This document shows positions 46,620 through 55,808 of a DNA stretch of 64,000 nucleotides, piece after piece. This DNA comes from DATFVA01 sp963839165 (lineage in GTDB: Bacteria > Bacteroidota > Ignavibacteria > Ignavibacteriales > Ignavibacteriaceae): contig CAWIUG010000005.1 of the NCBI GenBank assembly GCA_963839165.1, forward strand, positions 1,488,001 through 1,552,000, read 5' to 3'. Each line of letters begins with the position of its first letter. The stretch's first letter is position 1. The notes under the pieces are model-generated. The model did not search any database. It was given only the letters and a program-made list of their open reading frames with translations, and had not been told where the DNA came from. The position numbers were made by a program, and so were the translations under genes.

Positions 46620-46922
46620 TGAGCCTGTCTATAAATTGTTTCGAAATTTACTATAATAATTATTAAATCTCATTGTAAAACTTGTCTCCTTCAGAGAAAT
46701 TGAGAGTTATATAAATTTAACCATTACATATACAAAACGTGAAAGTAAAAACCATCCCTACTCTGTTATCCGAAGAATGAGATTAAGCTGATCTCCTCAA
46801 ACTCCAACTCTCAAAAGCACAAGGCGGGAATGGGAATGGGAGAATGGTTGGGGAGAAGTAAAGGCCGATAATAACTGAAAGCTGGTTTTCTTTTTTACCA
46901 ACGGATGGAAATGGAGGAAGAA
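46620..46922. other. Intergenic region with G-rich tract
   Basis: 303 bases without a credible gene between metF and the penicillin acylase-like gene. It contains a plus-strand run of four G tracts at 46826-46853 (loops 3, 3 and 9), a possible G-quadruplex, and AT-rich sequence next to metF that may hold its promoter. No intrinsic terminator was identified. Confidence 0.4.
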
Positions 46923-49373
46923 TTATTTTCTGGTTATACTCAGGTGATATTTCTCTTTCCTAATGGATGCATCATCAGTTTTAATCCTGATGTATTTACC
47001 GCGAAGCCACATTTCGGACATATCGGAATAATGATCACTCATTATATTACCTGATTCCCCTGTTGTAAGGATCATATAAAACTCATCGGGTCTGGAAAAA
47101 TCATAAATATAACGCATCGAAGGTCCCAGATCATTTTCAAATTCAGAATGACTGAATCTTGGAAACTTCTCAATGCTCTCATAAAAAGGATACTCAGTAT
47201 TAAAGATAGTAGTACCGTCCCCCCCTATTTCAAAAGGTCCTATATTGATTACATTGTCGATGATAGAAGAAAACCCGCTAAAGGCATGCTTGAATACAGC
47301 ATGATGCAGTTTACCCCACTGCCATTCTTTAAGCTCTTTCCCAAAACGTTGTTCAAGGTCTGTTAATGCTTCAGAAAGACTCTTCCTGATTACTTCATCG
47401 CGGTTCTCAATCCTTCCGGTAGTCTGATCGTCGAACCACCACGACTCCGGTTTCTCCATCAACTGCATTACACTCCTGTATGGAACATTGGTAGTAAAAA
47501 GAAACTCATTATACAGATCGTGTCCCATCTTAACTTTATAAATATTCTGCAGCAAATGATTAAAAAAGACGGCGTAGATAGCTGGAACCTGGCTGTACTG
47601 ATCCATTTCATAATTCCAGTTCCGGAATAGCTCAAGTGTGAGTTTAAGGTTCTTATCAGTTACAGTAACATTGTTAAAGGCATTCAGAATATAACGGGTA
47701 AGTTCTTTGGCATAAGGAGAAACAAAATCAACCTGGTATTTCATATAATCAGAGACCGAGTGCTTTGGTTTGGAATTCAGCAGCTGGGTAATTCTCTCTA
47801 TTCGTGAAGGCGGCTCCCAGAAATTGGAGATGTGGTATTTAAAATTCTTAAGAGTTTTATTATTTGCGGACGCAATATAGTTTTCAGGAGGATTAAAAAG
47901 CTCAGGAATTTCACTGCGGGGCACATACCCTTTCCAATCATTTTTACTTGTAGTGCCGTCAAATACGAAGGTGGGATTCTGGTCCCCTCTAAGGGGCAGC
48001 TTTCCACCGAAGACATAGCCGATATTGCCGTCTTTGTCGGCATACACAAAGTTCTGACCGGGGACAGCATAGGTTGAAAAGGCTTCATTAAAATCTTTCC
48101 AATTGCGGGCTTTATTTATCTTGAGAAAAGCCGTGAACTCGTCGCTGAAGTCCTGTGCCGTCCATCGCATACTTACGGCCGAAGTATCGAGCTTTGTATC
48201 CGGATATAAAACCTTATATGGATGGATATTAGATATTATGGGCCCGTGGCCGGTGATCCTGATTTTAAAAGGGACAAATGAGGAATCCTTAACCCTGATT
48301 GTATCGCAGATAATTTGAAGAGGGAGCCACTTATTTTCATAAAAATAATTTCGGCCCGAGGAATCGATCTTCTCAGCATAAAAATCAGCATCATCCAGCA
48401 TAATGTTTGTCAGTACCCAGGAAATATTCTGATTCTTACCGATAACAAAAACAGGAACTCCGGGAAGAGTATAGCCTTCAGCATTCCAATCGCCGCTTCT
48501 TACAACCGCAGCATACCATTTACCGGGCGCACTATAGCCCAGATGAGGGTCATTCGCAATTATAGGAGCTCCCGAGACTGACAAATTTTTATTTACCACC
48601 CAGTTATTTGAGCCGATGTGAGTGCCTTCGATACCGAAAAATTTTCTGAACCTACGGTCCGTATCGATTAAATCACTTGATATATCCGGAAGCTTTTTCA
48701 ATCCCGGGGGAATTACGTACGGGGCATTTTCGGGGTAGTCGGGAAAAATATCTTTTATCTTTTCCTCTCCAAGCTTCTGTACCAATCCACTGAAAACCAC
48801 ATCTGTCCACCAGCTGATGTTAAGTTCCCACGCCATCATCCTGCCCATAATAAGGCAATCCAGAGGACTCCATTTATAGGGAGTATAATCGAGAATATCG
48901 AACTCCACGGGAAAATGTCCCTTTGCCTGACTGATATAAAAATTCACTCCGTCTGAATATGACTGAAGGATCTTCAATGAATTTTTATCCATTCCGTTCT
49001 GTATCATCCTGGCCATTCGTTTAATACCGACGGTTCTGAACATAAGGTCGAATGGAATAGTTTCGGATCCCAATATTTCGCTTAACCGTCCGGCCCCGGC
49101 ACGACGTGCGATGTCCATAGTGAAGAGTCGTTCCTGTGCATGAACGTAGCCAAGAGCGAATGCCGCATCCTCATCATTTTTTGCAACGATATAAGGTATA
49201 GCCATACTATCGCGGTAAATTTCAATATCCGCGGAAATATGCTGTGCTTCTAACTTTCCATTATATTCAGGCAGGGATGAATTTAACATCTTAAAAAAGA
49301 AGAATCCCCCTATGACAACAAGGATAACTATGGTTACTATTATACCAATTGTAATTTTCAACCAGCGCGGCAT
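46923..49373 (-). CDS. Penicillin acylase family N-terminal nucleophile hydrolase
   Basis: 816 aa. One N-terminal membrane anchor (residues 6-30), then an alpha-chain-like part (DSMAIPYIVAKNDEDAAFALG, HAQERLFTMD). The THIGSNNWVV motif gives the beta-chain N-terminal nucleophile Ser255, which in this family is freed by autocleavage. IANDPHLGYS and GVPVFVIGKNQNISWVLTN follow. These periplasmic amidases cleave acyl side chains; acyl-homoserine-lactone or peptide-like substrates are possible, but none can be assigned. Confidence 0.9.
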   Translation of the reverse strand: MPRWLKITIGIIVTIVILVVIGGFFFFKMLNSSLPEYNGKLEAQHISADIEIYRDSMAIPYIVAKNDEDAAFALGYVHAQERLFTMDIARRAGAGRLSEILGSETIPFDLMFRTVGIKRMARMIQNGMDKNSLKILQSYSDGVNFYISQAKGHFPVEFDILDYTPYKWSPLDCLIMGRMMAWELNISWWTDVVFSGLVQKLGEEKIKDIFPDYPENAPYVIPPGLKKLPDISSDLIDTDRRFRKFFGIEGTHIGSNNWVVNKNLSVSGAPIIANDPHLGYSAPGKWYAAVVRSGDWNAEGYTLPGVPVFVIGKNQNISWVLTNIMLDDADFYAEKIDSSGRNYFYENKWLPLQIICDTIRVKDSSFVPFKIRITGHGPIISNIHPYKVLYPDTKLDTSAVSMRWTAQDFSDEFTAFLKINKARNWKDFNEAFSTYAVPGQNFVYADKDGNIGYVFGGKLPLRGDQNPTFVFDGTTSKNDWKGYVPRSEIPELFNPPENYIASANNKTLKNFKYHISNFWEPPSRIERITQLLNSKPKHSVSDYMKYQVDFVSPYAKELTRYILNAFNNVTVTDKNLKLTLELFRNWNYEMDQYSQVPAIYAVFFNHLLQNIYKVKMGHDLYNEFLFTTNVPYRSVMQLMEKPESWWFDDQTTGRIENRDEVIRKSLSEALTDLEQRFGKELKEWQWGKLHHAVFKHAFSGFSSIIDNVINIGPFEIGGDGTTIFNTEYPFYESIEKFPRFSHSEFENDLGPSMRYIYDFSRPDEFYMILTTGESGNIMSDHYSDMSEMWLRGKYIRIKTDDASIRKEKYHLSITRK

Positions 49374-49484
49374 AAGAATTTAGTTTTTATTTCTAAATAT
49401 AATAATTGGGAAGTAATCTGGTATTACCAAATCCTGATATACAAAGATAATTTTGAGATACCCGTATCGGGTGAATGGAGTTAA

Positions 49485-49796
49485 TTAATCATAATATTTA
49501 ACTTTGCACCCGCAACCATCCCACATTTTTTCGTAGATCTCCAGCCTGTCGTCGACAAATTTCCCAGCTTCCTGTTCATCCCCGAACAGATGCAGAGCTA
49601 TCTCGTTCTTATCTGTCTTCTCCTGCACAATAATATTATTTTTTAACCTGATAATCCTGATGTAATCAGATATCAGAGTATTATGCTCATATTTAACTTC
49701 AGACTGTGAAAGTATGCCATCCAGCATCTCGACAGGGACATAGATCTTCTTATCTACTTTCAGATTTTCTACGATATCGTTTGCTCTAATTTCCAT
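49485..49796 (-). CDS. Small protein of unknown function with CxC motif
   Basis: 103 aa. No family recognised. A predicted mixed fold ends in EKMWDGCGCKVKYYD, with two cysteines two apart that could bind metal or act in redox chemistry. It is divergent from the AlaX-like gene with 110 nt between the starts. The frame is clean and begins at an ATG. Confidence 0.6.
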   Translation of the reverse strand: MEIRANDIVENLKVDKKIYVPVEMLDGILSQSEVKYEHNTLISDYIRIIRLKNNIIVQEKTDKNEIALHLFGDEQEAGKFVDDRLEIYEKMWDGCGCKVKYYD

Positions 49797-49906
49797 TTTG
49801 ATAACGACATTTTTAATAATTAGATTATAAACACGGTATAAAGTTTCAGATCTTTATTTATATTATAATATTACAAATAGATAAGCAAAAATGACGGGAA
49901 AGTGTT

Positions 49907-50341
49907 ATGTCAAAAGATTATCCGCCGCAAATGCATACTGCAGAACATATCCTCAACCAGACTATGGTAAGGATGTTTAACTGCGGCCGTTCTTTCAGCA
50001 ATCATTTAGAGAAGAAGAAATCCAAATGCGACTATCACTTTAACAGAAACCTGAGTGATAAAGAGGCTGCAGAAATTCAGGAAAAGGTAAATGCGATCAT
50101 TAAGTGCAGCTTTGATATAAAGGAGGAATTCATCCCTTTGGAAACAGCTTCCGGGGAATTCAACCTTGAGAGACTTCCGGATTCCGCAGGTGAAACTATC
50201 AGGATAATTAAAGTGGGCGATTATGATGCATGCCCCTGCATCGGACAGCATGTAAATAATACTTCAGAGATTGGAGAATTCAGAATTATCTCCACAAGTT
50301 ATGAAGACGGGGTATTAAGGATAAGATTTAAGGTAGAATAG
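49907..50341 (+). CDS. AlaX-like alanyl-tRNA editing protein
   Basis: 144 aa, similar in size to short AlaX proteins. The zinc-site motifs of AlaRS/ThrRS editing domains are present: H10-x3-H14 (HTAEH) and C111-x3-H115 (CIGQH). It probably hydrolyses mischarged tRNA(Ala) (Ser or Gly) in trans. It lacks the N-terminal OB-like domain of longer AlaX. The editing substrate is inferred from the family. Confidence 0.8.
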   Translation: MSKDYPPQMHTAEHILNQTMVRMFNCGRSFSNHLEKKKSKCDYHFNRNLSDKEAAEIQEKVNAIIKCSFDIKEEFIPLETASGEFNLERLPDSAGETIRIIKVGDYDACPCIGQHVNNTSEIGEFRIISTSYEDGVLRIRFKVE

Positions 50342-50344
50342 GGA

Positions 50345-50372
50345 TACAGAGCGGAGTAACTTCCGCTCTGTA
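50345..50372. terminator. Hairpin between the convergent AlaX-like and ahcY genes
   Basis: Perfect 11-bp arms TACAGAGCGGA (50345-50355) and TCCGCTCTGTA (50362-50372). It sits between the two converging stop codons and could serve both strands. There is no clear T run on either side. Confidence 0.55.
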
Positions 50373-50385
50373 CAATGCGTAACAA

Positions 50386-51714
50386 CTAATAGCGGTAATA
50401 ATCAGGTTTAAACGGACCTTCAACCGGCACACCGATATAATCAGCCTGCTCAGGTGTTAATGTCTCAAGTTCCGCTCCCAGTTTTCCGAGATGAAGCATT
50501 GCAACCATTTCATCAAGGTGCTTGGGAAGAACGTAAACTTTATTTTCATACTGATCATTATTCGTCCATAATTCGATCTGTGCAAGGACCTGGTTTGTAA
50601 AGGAATTAGACATAACAAAAGACGGATGTCCCATTGCGCAGCCAAGGTTAACAAGTCTTCCCTCAGCCAGTACAATAATGTCGTTCCCTTTAATATTATA
50701 TAAATCAACCTGCGGTTTAATAGTGTCCTTTGTGCTGCCGTAGGTTTTATTCAGCCAGGCCATATCAATTTCATTATCGAAGTGTCCGATATTGCATACG
50801 ATAGTTTTATCTTTCATCGCTTCAAAATGTTTTCCGGTAACAATATCGCGGTTTCCTGTTGCTGTTACAACGATATCCGCTTCCTTCAATGCATTCTCAA
50901 GTTTCTTTACCTGGAATCCATTCATAGTTGCCTGCAGGGCACAAATAGGATCTATCTCGGTTACGATAACCCTGACGCCCGCACTAGCCAGCGACTCGGC
51001 AGACCCTTTACCCACGTCGCCATAACCACATACAACAGCCACCTTACCGGCAAGCATCAGGTCAGTTGCTCTTCTTATAGCATCAACAAGAGACTCTCTG
51101 CAGCCGTACTTGTTATCAAATTTTGATTTAGTAACAGAATCATTAACATTGAAGGCTGCTACGGGTAATGTGCCTTTGTTCATCCTGTCGTATAAACGGT
51201 GAACTCCTGTAGTTGTTTCTTCTGAAATTCCCTTCACTTCCTTTACAAGCTCGGGATATTCATCAAGCACCTTATTTGTTAAATCACCACCGTCATCAAG
51301 GATCATATTAAGTGGTTTACGATCCTTACCGAAAAATAATGTCTGATCAATACACCATTCGTATTCCTCAAGGGTTTCACCCTTCCATGCATAAACCGGA
51401 ACTCCAGCGGCTGCAATAGCGGCTGCTGCATGATCCTGGGTGGAGAAAATATTACAGGAAGACCACTGGACATCTGCACCAAGTTCTGTCAGGGTTTCAA
51501 TCAGAACTGCTGTCTGGATCGTCATATGCAGGCATCCCGCAATCCTTGCACCTTTAAGCGGTTTCTGCTTACCGAATTTTTGTCTCAATGACATTAATCC
51601 CGGCATCTCTGCTTCAGCCAGCTTAATTTCTTTCCTTCCCCATTCTGCCAGGGAAATATCCTTCACTTTATAAGGCAGAATTTCTGTGTCTTTTTTTGTT
51701 GAAACGTCACTCAT
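50386..51714 (-). CDS. ahcY: Adenosylhomocysteinase
   Basis: 442 aa. Motifs: GCLHMTIQTAVLIETL, DDGGDLTNKVL, NVNDSVTKSKFDN, VCGYGDVGKGSAESLA (NAD binding), GHFDNEIDM and PFKPDYYRY at the C-terminus. It splits S-adenosylhomocysteine to homocysteine and adenosine. It lies 27 nt after metK, and both belong to the SAM cycle. Confidence 0.96.
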   Translation of the reverse strand: MSDVSTKKDTEILPYKVKDISLAEWGRKEIKLAEAEMPGLMSLRQKFGKQKPLKGARIAGCLHMTIQTAVLIETLTELGADVQWSSCNIFSTQDHAAAAIAAAGVPVYAWKGETLEEYEWCIDQTLFFGKDRKPLNMILDDGGDLTNKVLDEYPELVKEVKGISEETTTGVHRLYDRMNKGTLPVAAFNVNDSVTKSKFDNKYGCRESLVDAIRRATDLMLAGKVAVVCGYGDVGKGSAESLASAGVRVIVTEIDPICALQATMNGFQVKKLENALKEADIVVTATGNRDIVTGKHFEAMKDKTIVCNIGHFDNEIDMAWLNKTYGSTKDTIKPQVDLYNIKGNDIIVLAEGRLVNLGCAMGHPSFVMSNSFTNQVLAQIELWTNNDQYENKVYVLPKHLDEMVAMLHLGKLGAELETLTPEQADYIGVPVEGPFKPDYYRY

Positions 51715-51741
51715 TTTTTATCCTCTTCATATTATATAAAC

Positions 51742-52884
51742 TTAAGCGTATTTTTTAAATACAGGAACAAGGTCCAATTGCTCCCAGGTGAAATCCTTAT
51801 CATTACGGCCGAAATGTCCGTAAGCAGCCGTTTTCTTATAGATAGGTCTTCTCAGTTTTAATCGTTCGATTATACCTCTCGGGGTAAGATCAACCTCACT
51901 AACGATCATCCGGGCAATTTCATCATCAGGAATTACGCCTGTGCCGTGTGTGTTTACATAAACGGAAACAGGATCAACAATACCTATTGCATAAGCTACC
52001 TGCACCAGGCATTCCTTTGCAAGTTTGGCACCCACAATATTCTTTGCGATGTGTCTAGCGGCATAAGTTGCGCTTCTGTCAACCTTGGAAGGATCCTTTC
52101 CTGAGAAAGCGCCTCCTCCATGGGGAGCCCATCCACCGTAAGTATCAACGATTATCTTTCTGCCCGTCAGGCCGCTGTCGCCGTGAGGACCGCCAATCTC
52201 AAATCTTCCGGTTGGATTAACGAAATACTTTGTCTTTTTATCGATGAACTTTTCGGGAATAACATTTTTAATTACGTTTTCAATAATATCTTCTTTGATC
52301 TTTTTCTGTGTTACATCAGGATCGTGCTGGGTTGATACAACAACTGTATCTACTCTTAAAGGTTTATTCCTGTTGTCGTACTCAATAGTAACCTGTGATT
52401 TGGCATCAGGACGAAGGTAAGGCATCAATCCGTTACTTTTCTTTCTTATTCCAGCAAGCTTTTTCACCAATTTATGAGCGTACATAATCGGCATCGGCAT
52501 CAGTTCGGGAGTCTGATCACACGCATACCCGAACATTATTCCCTGGTCGCCAGCTCCTCCTCTATCAACACCCATTGCAATATCGGGTGATTGTGAATGT
52601 ATTGAATTCAATACCGAACATGATTCTGAATCGAACCTGTACTCAGCACTATTATAACCGATACTTTTAATCGTCTCACGAACTACATCGGGAACTTCGA
52701 TATAAGCATTCGTGGTAATCTCACCGCCAACCAGAGCCAGTCCTGTTGTAACGAATGATTCGCACGCGACCCTTGCATTCGGATCTTTCTCAAAAATTGC
52801 ATCTAAAATATTATCGGATATTGCATCGCAAACTTTATCCGGATGTCCTTCGGAAACTGACTCCGATGTAAATAAATATGACAT
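51742..52884 (-). CDS. metK: S-adenosylmethionine synthase
   Basis: 380 aa. Motifs: ESVSEGHPDKVCDAISD, the GAGDQGIMFGYA loop, FVNPTGRFEIGGPHGDSGLTG (middle domain) and GGGAFSGKDPSKVDRS (phosphate loop). It makes SAM from methionine and ATP. No SAM riboswitch is possible in the 34-nt gap upstream. ahcY follows downstream. Confidence 0.97.
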   Translation of the reverse strand: MSYLFTSESVSEGHPDKVCDAISDNILDAIFEKDPNARVACESFVTTGLALVGGEITTNAYIEVPDVVRETIKSIGYNSAEYRFDSESCSVLNSIHSQSPDIAMGVDRGGAGDQGIMFGYACDQTPELMPMPIMYAHKLVKKLAGIRKKSNGLMPYLRPDAKSQVTIEYDNRNKPLRVDTVVVSTQHDPDVTQKKIKEDIIENVIKNVIPEKFIDKKTKYFVNPTGRFEIGGPHGDSGLTGRKIIVDTYGGWAPHGGGAFSGKDPSKVDRSATYAARHIAKNIVGAKLAKECLVQVAYAIGIVDPVSVYVNTHGTGVIPDDEIARMIVSEVDLTPRGIIERLKLRRPIYKKTAAYGHFGRNDKDFTWEQLDLVPVFKKYA

Positions 52885-52918
52885 TCTTCTTTCTGCCTTA
52901 ATTAGTTAACTGAATGGA

Positions 52919-53896
52919 TTAATAAAAATCTATTTCGGTAGAATTCCCCGAGTTCAACCTCTTGAACGAGCCCTGTATTACAGAATTATCACCTATAATT
53001 GAATTCTCAAGCATCGTTTTTAAAACTTTCGCTCCCGAACCGATAAGTGAATTGCGTATTATGGAATCTTCTATAACGGTGCCGGCAGCAATTGTAGCAT
53101 AAGGACCGATAACCGAATTCTTAATTACCGCATCCTCCGCTATAAATACAGGTTTGTTAATTACCACACTTTCAATATCTCTACCGTTATCCCTTTTAGA
53201 GAGAAGGTACTGGTTCGTGGAAAGCAGTGTTTCAGGCTTACCGCAGTCGTACCAGCCTTCAACCGGAAACGTTGTTATCTTTTCACCTTTATCAATCATT
53301 ATCTGTATTGCATCCGTAAGCTGAAGTTCCCCTTTCGTCCTTATATCCTTCTCAACCAATTCTGTAAGTGCCGCCTTAAGTGATTTGGCATTATTAAAGT
53401 AATATAATCCTACCAGTGCAAGATTAGATACAGGTTCCTGGGGTTTCTCTACAAGTTTTTTTATAAAATTATCTTCAATTACTGCTACACCGAATCTGCG
53501 GGGGTCTTCAACTTCCTTAACACCGAGAGACGAATGCTTGCTCTTAAATACGTATGAAAGGTCTACATCAAATAATGTATCGCCAAGGATAACAAAGATG
53601 TCGTCTTCATCGAATGTCGGAGCTGCCATATATATAGCATGCCCCAGTCCGTGCATTTCTTCCTGTATTATAAAATCCGACTGAAGCTGAGGATATTCAA
53701 TTTCAACATATTCTCTAATCATCTCTCCAAGGTAGCCTATAATGAAGGTTGACTTCGTAAGTCCCTCGTCAAGTAATTTGTCAAGTATATGTCCCAGTAT
53801 AGGTTTTCCGCCTACATTTAGAAGTACTTTAGGAGTGGAGTATGTATGTGGTTTTAGTCTTGTTCCAATACCAGCAACGGGTATTACTGCTCTCAT
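52919..53896 (-). CDS. Sugar-1-phosphate nucleotidyltransferase with left-handed beta-helix tail
   Basis: 325 aa. Signature AGIGTRLKPHTYSTPKVLL, then the nucleotide-sugar fold (ILGDTLFDVDL). The C-terminal part carries hexapeptide-like repeats (FIAEDAVIKNSVIGPYAT, then further isoleucine repeats). It probably makes a nucleotide sugar such as dTDP- or UDP-glucose and could feed the polysaccharide cluster. Exact nucleotide not known. It is upstream of metK with a 34-nt gap. Confidence 0.85.
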   Translation of the reverse strand: MRAVIPVAGIGTRLKPHTYSTPKVLLNVGGKPILGHILDKLLDEGLTKSTFIIGYLGEMIREYVEIEYPQLQSDFIIQEEMHGLGHAIYMAAPTFDEDDIFVILGDTLFDVDLSYVFKSKHSSLGVKEVEDPRRFGVAVIEDNFIKKLVEKPQEPVSNLALVGLYYFNNAKSLKAALTELVEKDIRTKGELQLTDAIQIMIDKGEKITTFPVEGWYDCGKPETLLSTNQYLLSKRDNGRDIESVVINKPVFIAEDAVIKNSVIGPYATIAAGTVIEDSIIRNSLIGSGAKVLKTMLENSIIGDNSVIQGSFKRLNSGNSTEIDFY

Positions 53897-53982
53897 AAAA
53901 TCTTTGCTTTATTACTATTAAGAATACAAAATTACCTAATCCGTTTTTGAATAACAAATAAATGGGTGATGTTTAACCGTGC

Positions 53983-55206
53983 CTAAATTCTTATATCACC
54001 TGTAACTTCTTCGACTGACTTTATGCCATCGAAAAAAGATAATATTCTATTCAGCACCTGGTCTACTACTGCATCAGGGCAGGATGCACCGCTGGTTAAT
54101 ATTACAGAGACGGGTGATTTTGAAGGGATATAATTCTTTGTAGTCTTTTCGGAACCTGTATGAAAGTCGTAATGGCTTATTGAATCCTTTGAAATCAGGT
54201 TATCCGCGGAAGAGATAAAATACGTTTTATGTTTTTCCTCACATAATTCAACAATGTGCCCTGTATTTGAACTGTTATAACCTCCCACCACAATTGCAAA
54301 ATCTGCCGGCTGATTTACCAGTTCTGCAGTGGCCTGCTGATTATCGTAAGTTGCATAGCATAGCGTATCTCTTGTATCGGCAAAATGATCCTGCACGTTT
54401 TCATTTCCATATCTCTGGATCATTACACTTTTCAAATAATCAGCTATAGCCTGGGTTTCAGTAGCAAGCATTGTTGTCTGATTTACTACACCAATTTTGG
54501 CCAGGTCCTTTTCCGGATCAAAACCTTCAGAGTATTTTCCATCGAAAATATTATTAAAGTCTTCAACAGTAATCTTTCCAAGAATGAAATCCCCCACCCT
54601 CCTTGTCTCTTCCATGTCTTTTACGATCAATGAAGGAGAGTCTTCTGTACTGTGAGAAAATGTAGCCCTGGTTTCCTCATGAAAATGCTTACCGTGTATT
54701 ATTACTGTATAATCCTTATCCCCAAGTTGTTTCGATCTGTTCCATACTTTTTCCACAAAGGGACAGGTTGTGTTATACTTATATGGGTCAATTCCGAGTT
54801 CATTAAGCTTTTTCTGAATTTCAATAGTAGTGCCGAATGCCGGAATTATTACGATATCCTCAGATCTTAATTCATTCCAATCAATAAGCTGCCTGCCCGA
54901 GGTATCCATCAAAAATTTAACCCCGCGGTTTTCGAGATCACTATTTACACCCGGATTGTGAATCATCTCACTAAGAAGGTAAATTCTTCTTTCAGGATTC
55001 TCTTTGATAGCCTTATAAGAGATCTCGATAGCATTCTCAACTCCGTAACAAAAACCAAAATGCCGGGCGAGGTAAAACTTAACGGGTCCAAAATCCAGAA
55101 CGGTGGGAGAAAAATCTTTTTTCCTTGGATCAGAATCCTTACGTGAATTCTTTATCCTGGAGATTACAGGGCTATTATAAAATTCGGGTATATCGAACTT
55201 TTTCAT
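53983..55206 (-). CDS. ispH: 4-hydroxy-3-methylbut-2-enyl diphosphate reductase (long form)
   Basis: 407 aa, longer than the about 315 aa of E. coli IspH and like the plant/cyanobacterial form. The three iron-sulfur cysteines are in GFCYGVE, TCPFVEKVW and GASCPDAVV; the substrate histidines are in HGKHFHEE. Last step of the MEP isoprenoid pathway, feeding undecaprenyl phosphate for the glycan genes nearby. Insertions around 240-300 set this form apart. Confidence 0.92.
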   Translation of the reverse strand: MKKFDIPEFYNSPVISRIKNSRKDSDPRKKDFSPTVLDFGPVKFYLARHFGFCYGVENAIEISYKAIKENPERRIYLLSEMIHNPGVNSDLENRGVKFLMDTSGRQLIDWNELRSEDIVIIPAFGTTIEIQKKLNELGIDPYKYNTTCPFVEKVWNRSKQLGDKDYTVIIHGKHFHEETRATFSHSTEDSPSLIVKDMEETRRVGDFILGKITVEDFNNIFDGKYSEGFDPEKDLAKIGVVNQTTMLATETQAIADYLKSVMIQRYGNENVQDHFADTRDTLCYATYDNQQATAELVNQPADFAIVVGGYNSSNTGHIVELCEEKHKTYFISSADNLISKDSISHYDFHTGSEKTTKNYIPSKSPVSVILTSGASCPDAVVDQVLNRILSFFDGIKSVEEVTGDIRI

Positions 55207-55279
55207 TGAATAATTTCTTTAGGTTGAAACCTAAATTTAAATAATAATTTACCCTTTCCGCAGGCATTGAATTCTGCCC

Positions 55280-55714
55280 TTAATCTTTAAAGGAAGACAG
55301 GCCGAATTCGGCCATAAATTTTTCTTTTCCCGGGTAATTGACAAAAAATATCAACATAACAATTATGAACATTCCTGCATAAAGGAAATCTCCCGTAAGT
55401 AGATAGAAAGTAATGGAAAACAGGTTGGCACCTTCAAGCAGAGCAAATTTCAGAATATTAGATGTGCGGTATGTAATTAATTTTTCCTCATCGCCGGCAT
55501 CCACTTTAGAATTTATCGCCCGGTTATAAAGAAGCTTCGAAGCTACTACCATCATCACTACCACCAGGGGTACTATAAACCCTCCTATCGTACTGTAATC
55601 CTTATTTAGAATTACCATCTCCTTCTGAATCAGGATCAGTGAAATCACAAAATAAAGAACCTGACCTGCAGCAAGGGTAAAGAATATTATTTTCAGCTGC
55701 TTGAAAGTATCCAT
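55280..55714 (-). CDS. Small integral membrane protein of unknown function
   Basis: 144 aa with four hydrophobic segments (about 8-29, 44-62, 88-108 and 110-127) and short charged loops. No domain recognised. It lies between ispH and divergent prfA, with 74 nt to ispH. A transport or signalling role is not supported by any motif. Confidence 0.6.
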   Translation of the reverse strand: MDTFKQLKIIFFTLAAGQVLYFVISLILIQKEMVILNKDYSTIGGFIVPLVVVMMVVASKLLYNRAINSKVDAGDEEKLITYRTSNILKFALLEGANLFSITFYLLTGDFLYAGMFIIVMLIFFVNYPGKEKFMAEFGLSSFKD

Positions 55715-55808
55715 ATGATTATTTAATCCAACTTGATGGTGTTACATATAATTTAGAAATTCGGCACTCACTTTATTATATTTGCTTTTCTAAACAAAGA
55801 ATTGTGTT

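Noticed and set aside
52885..53982. SAM-responsive riboswitch before metK
   Set aside because: metK starts only 34 nt after the nucleotidyltransferase gene, and the 86-nt leader of that gene shows no recognisable paired structure.
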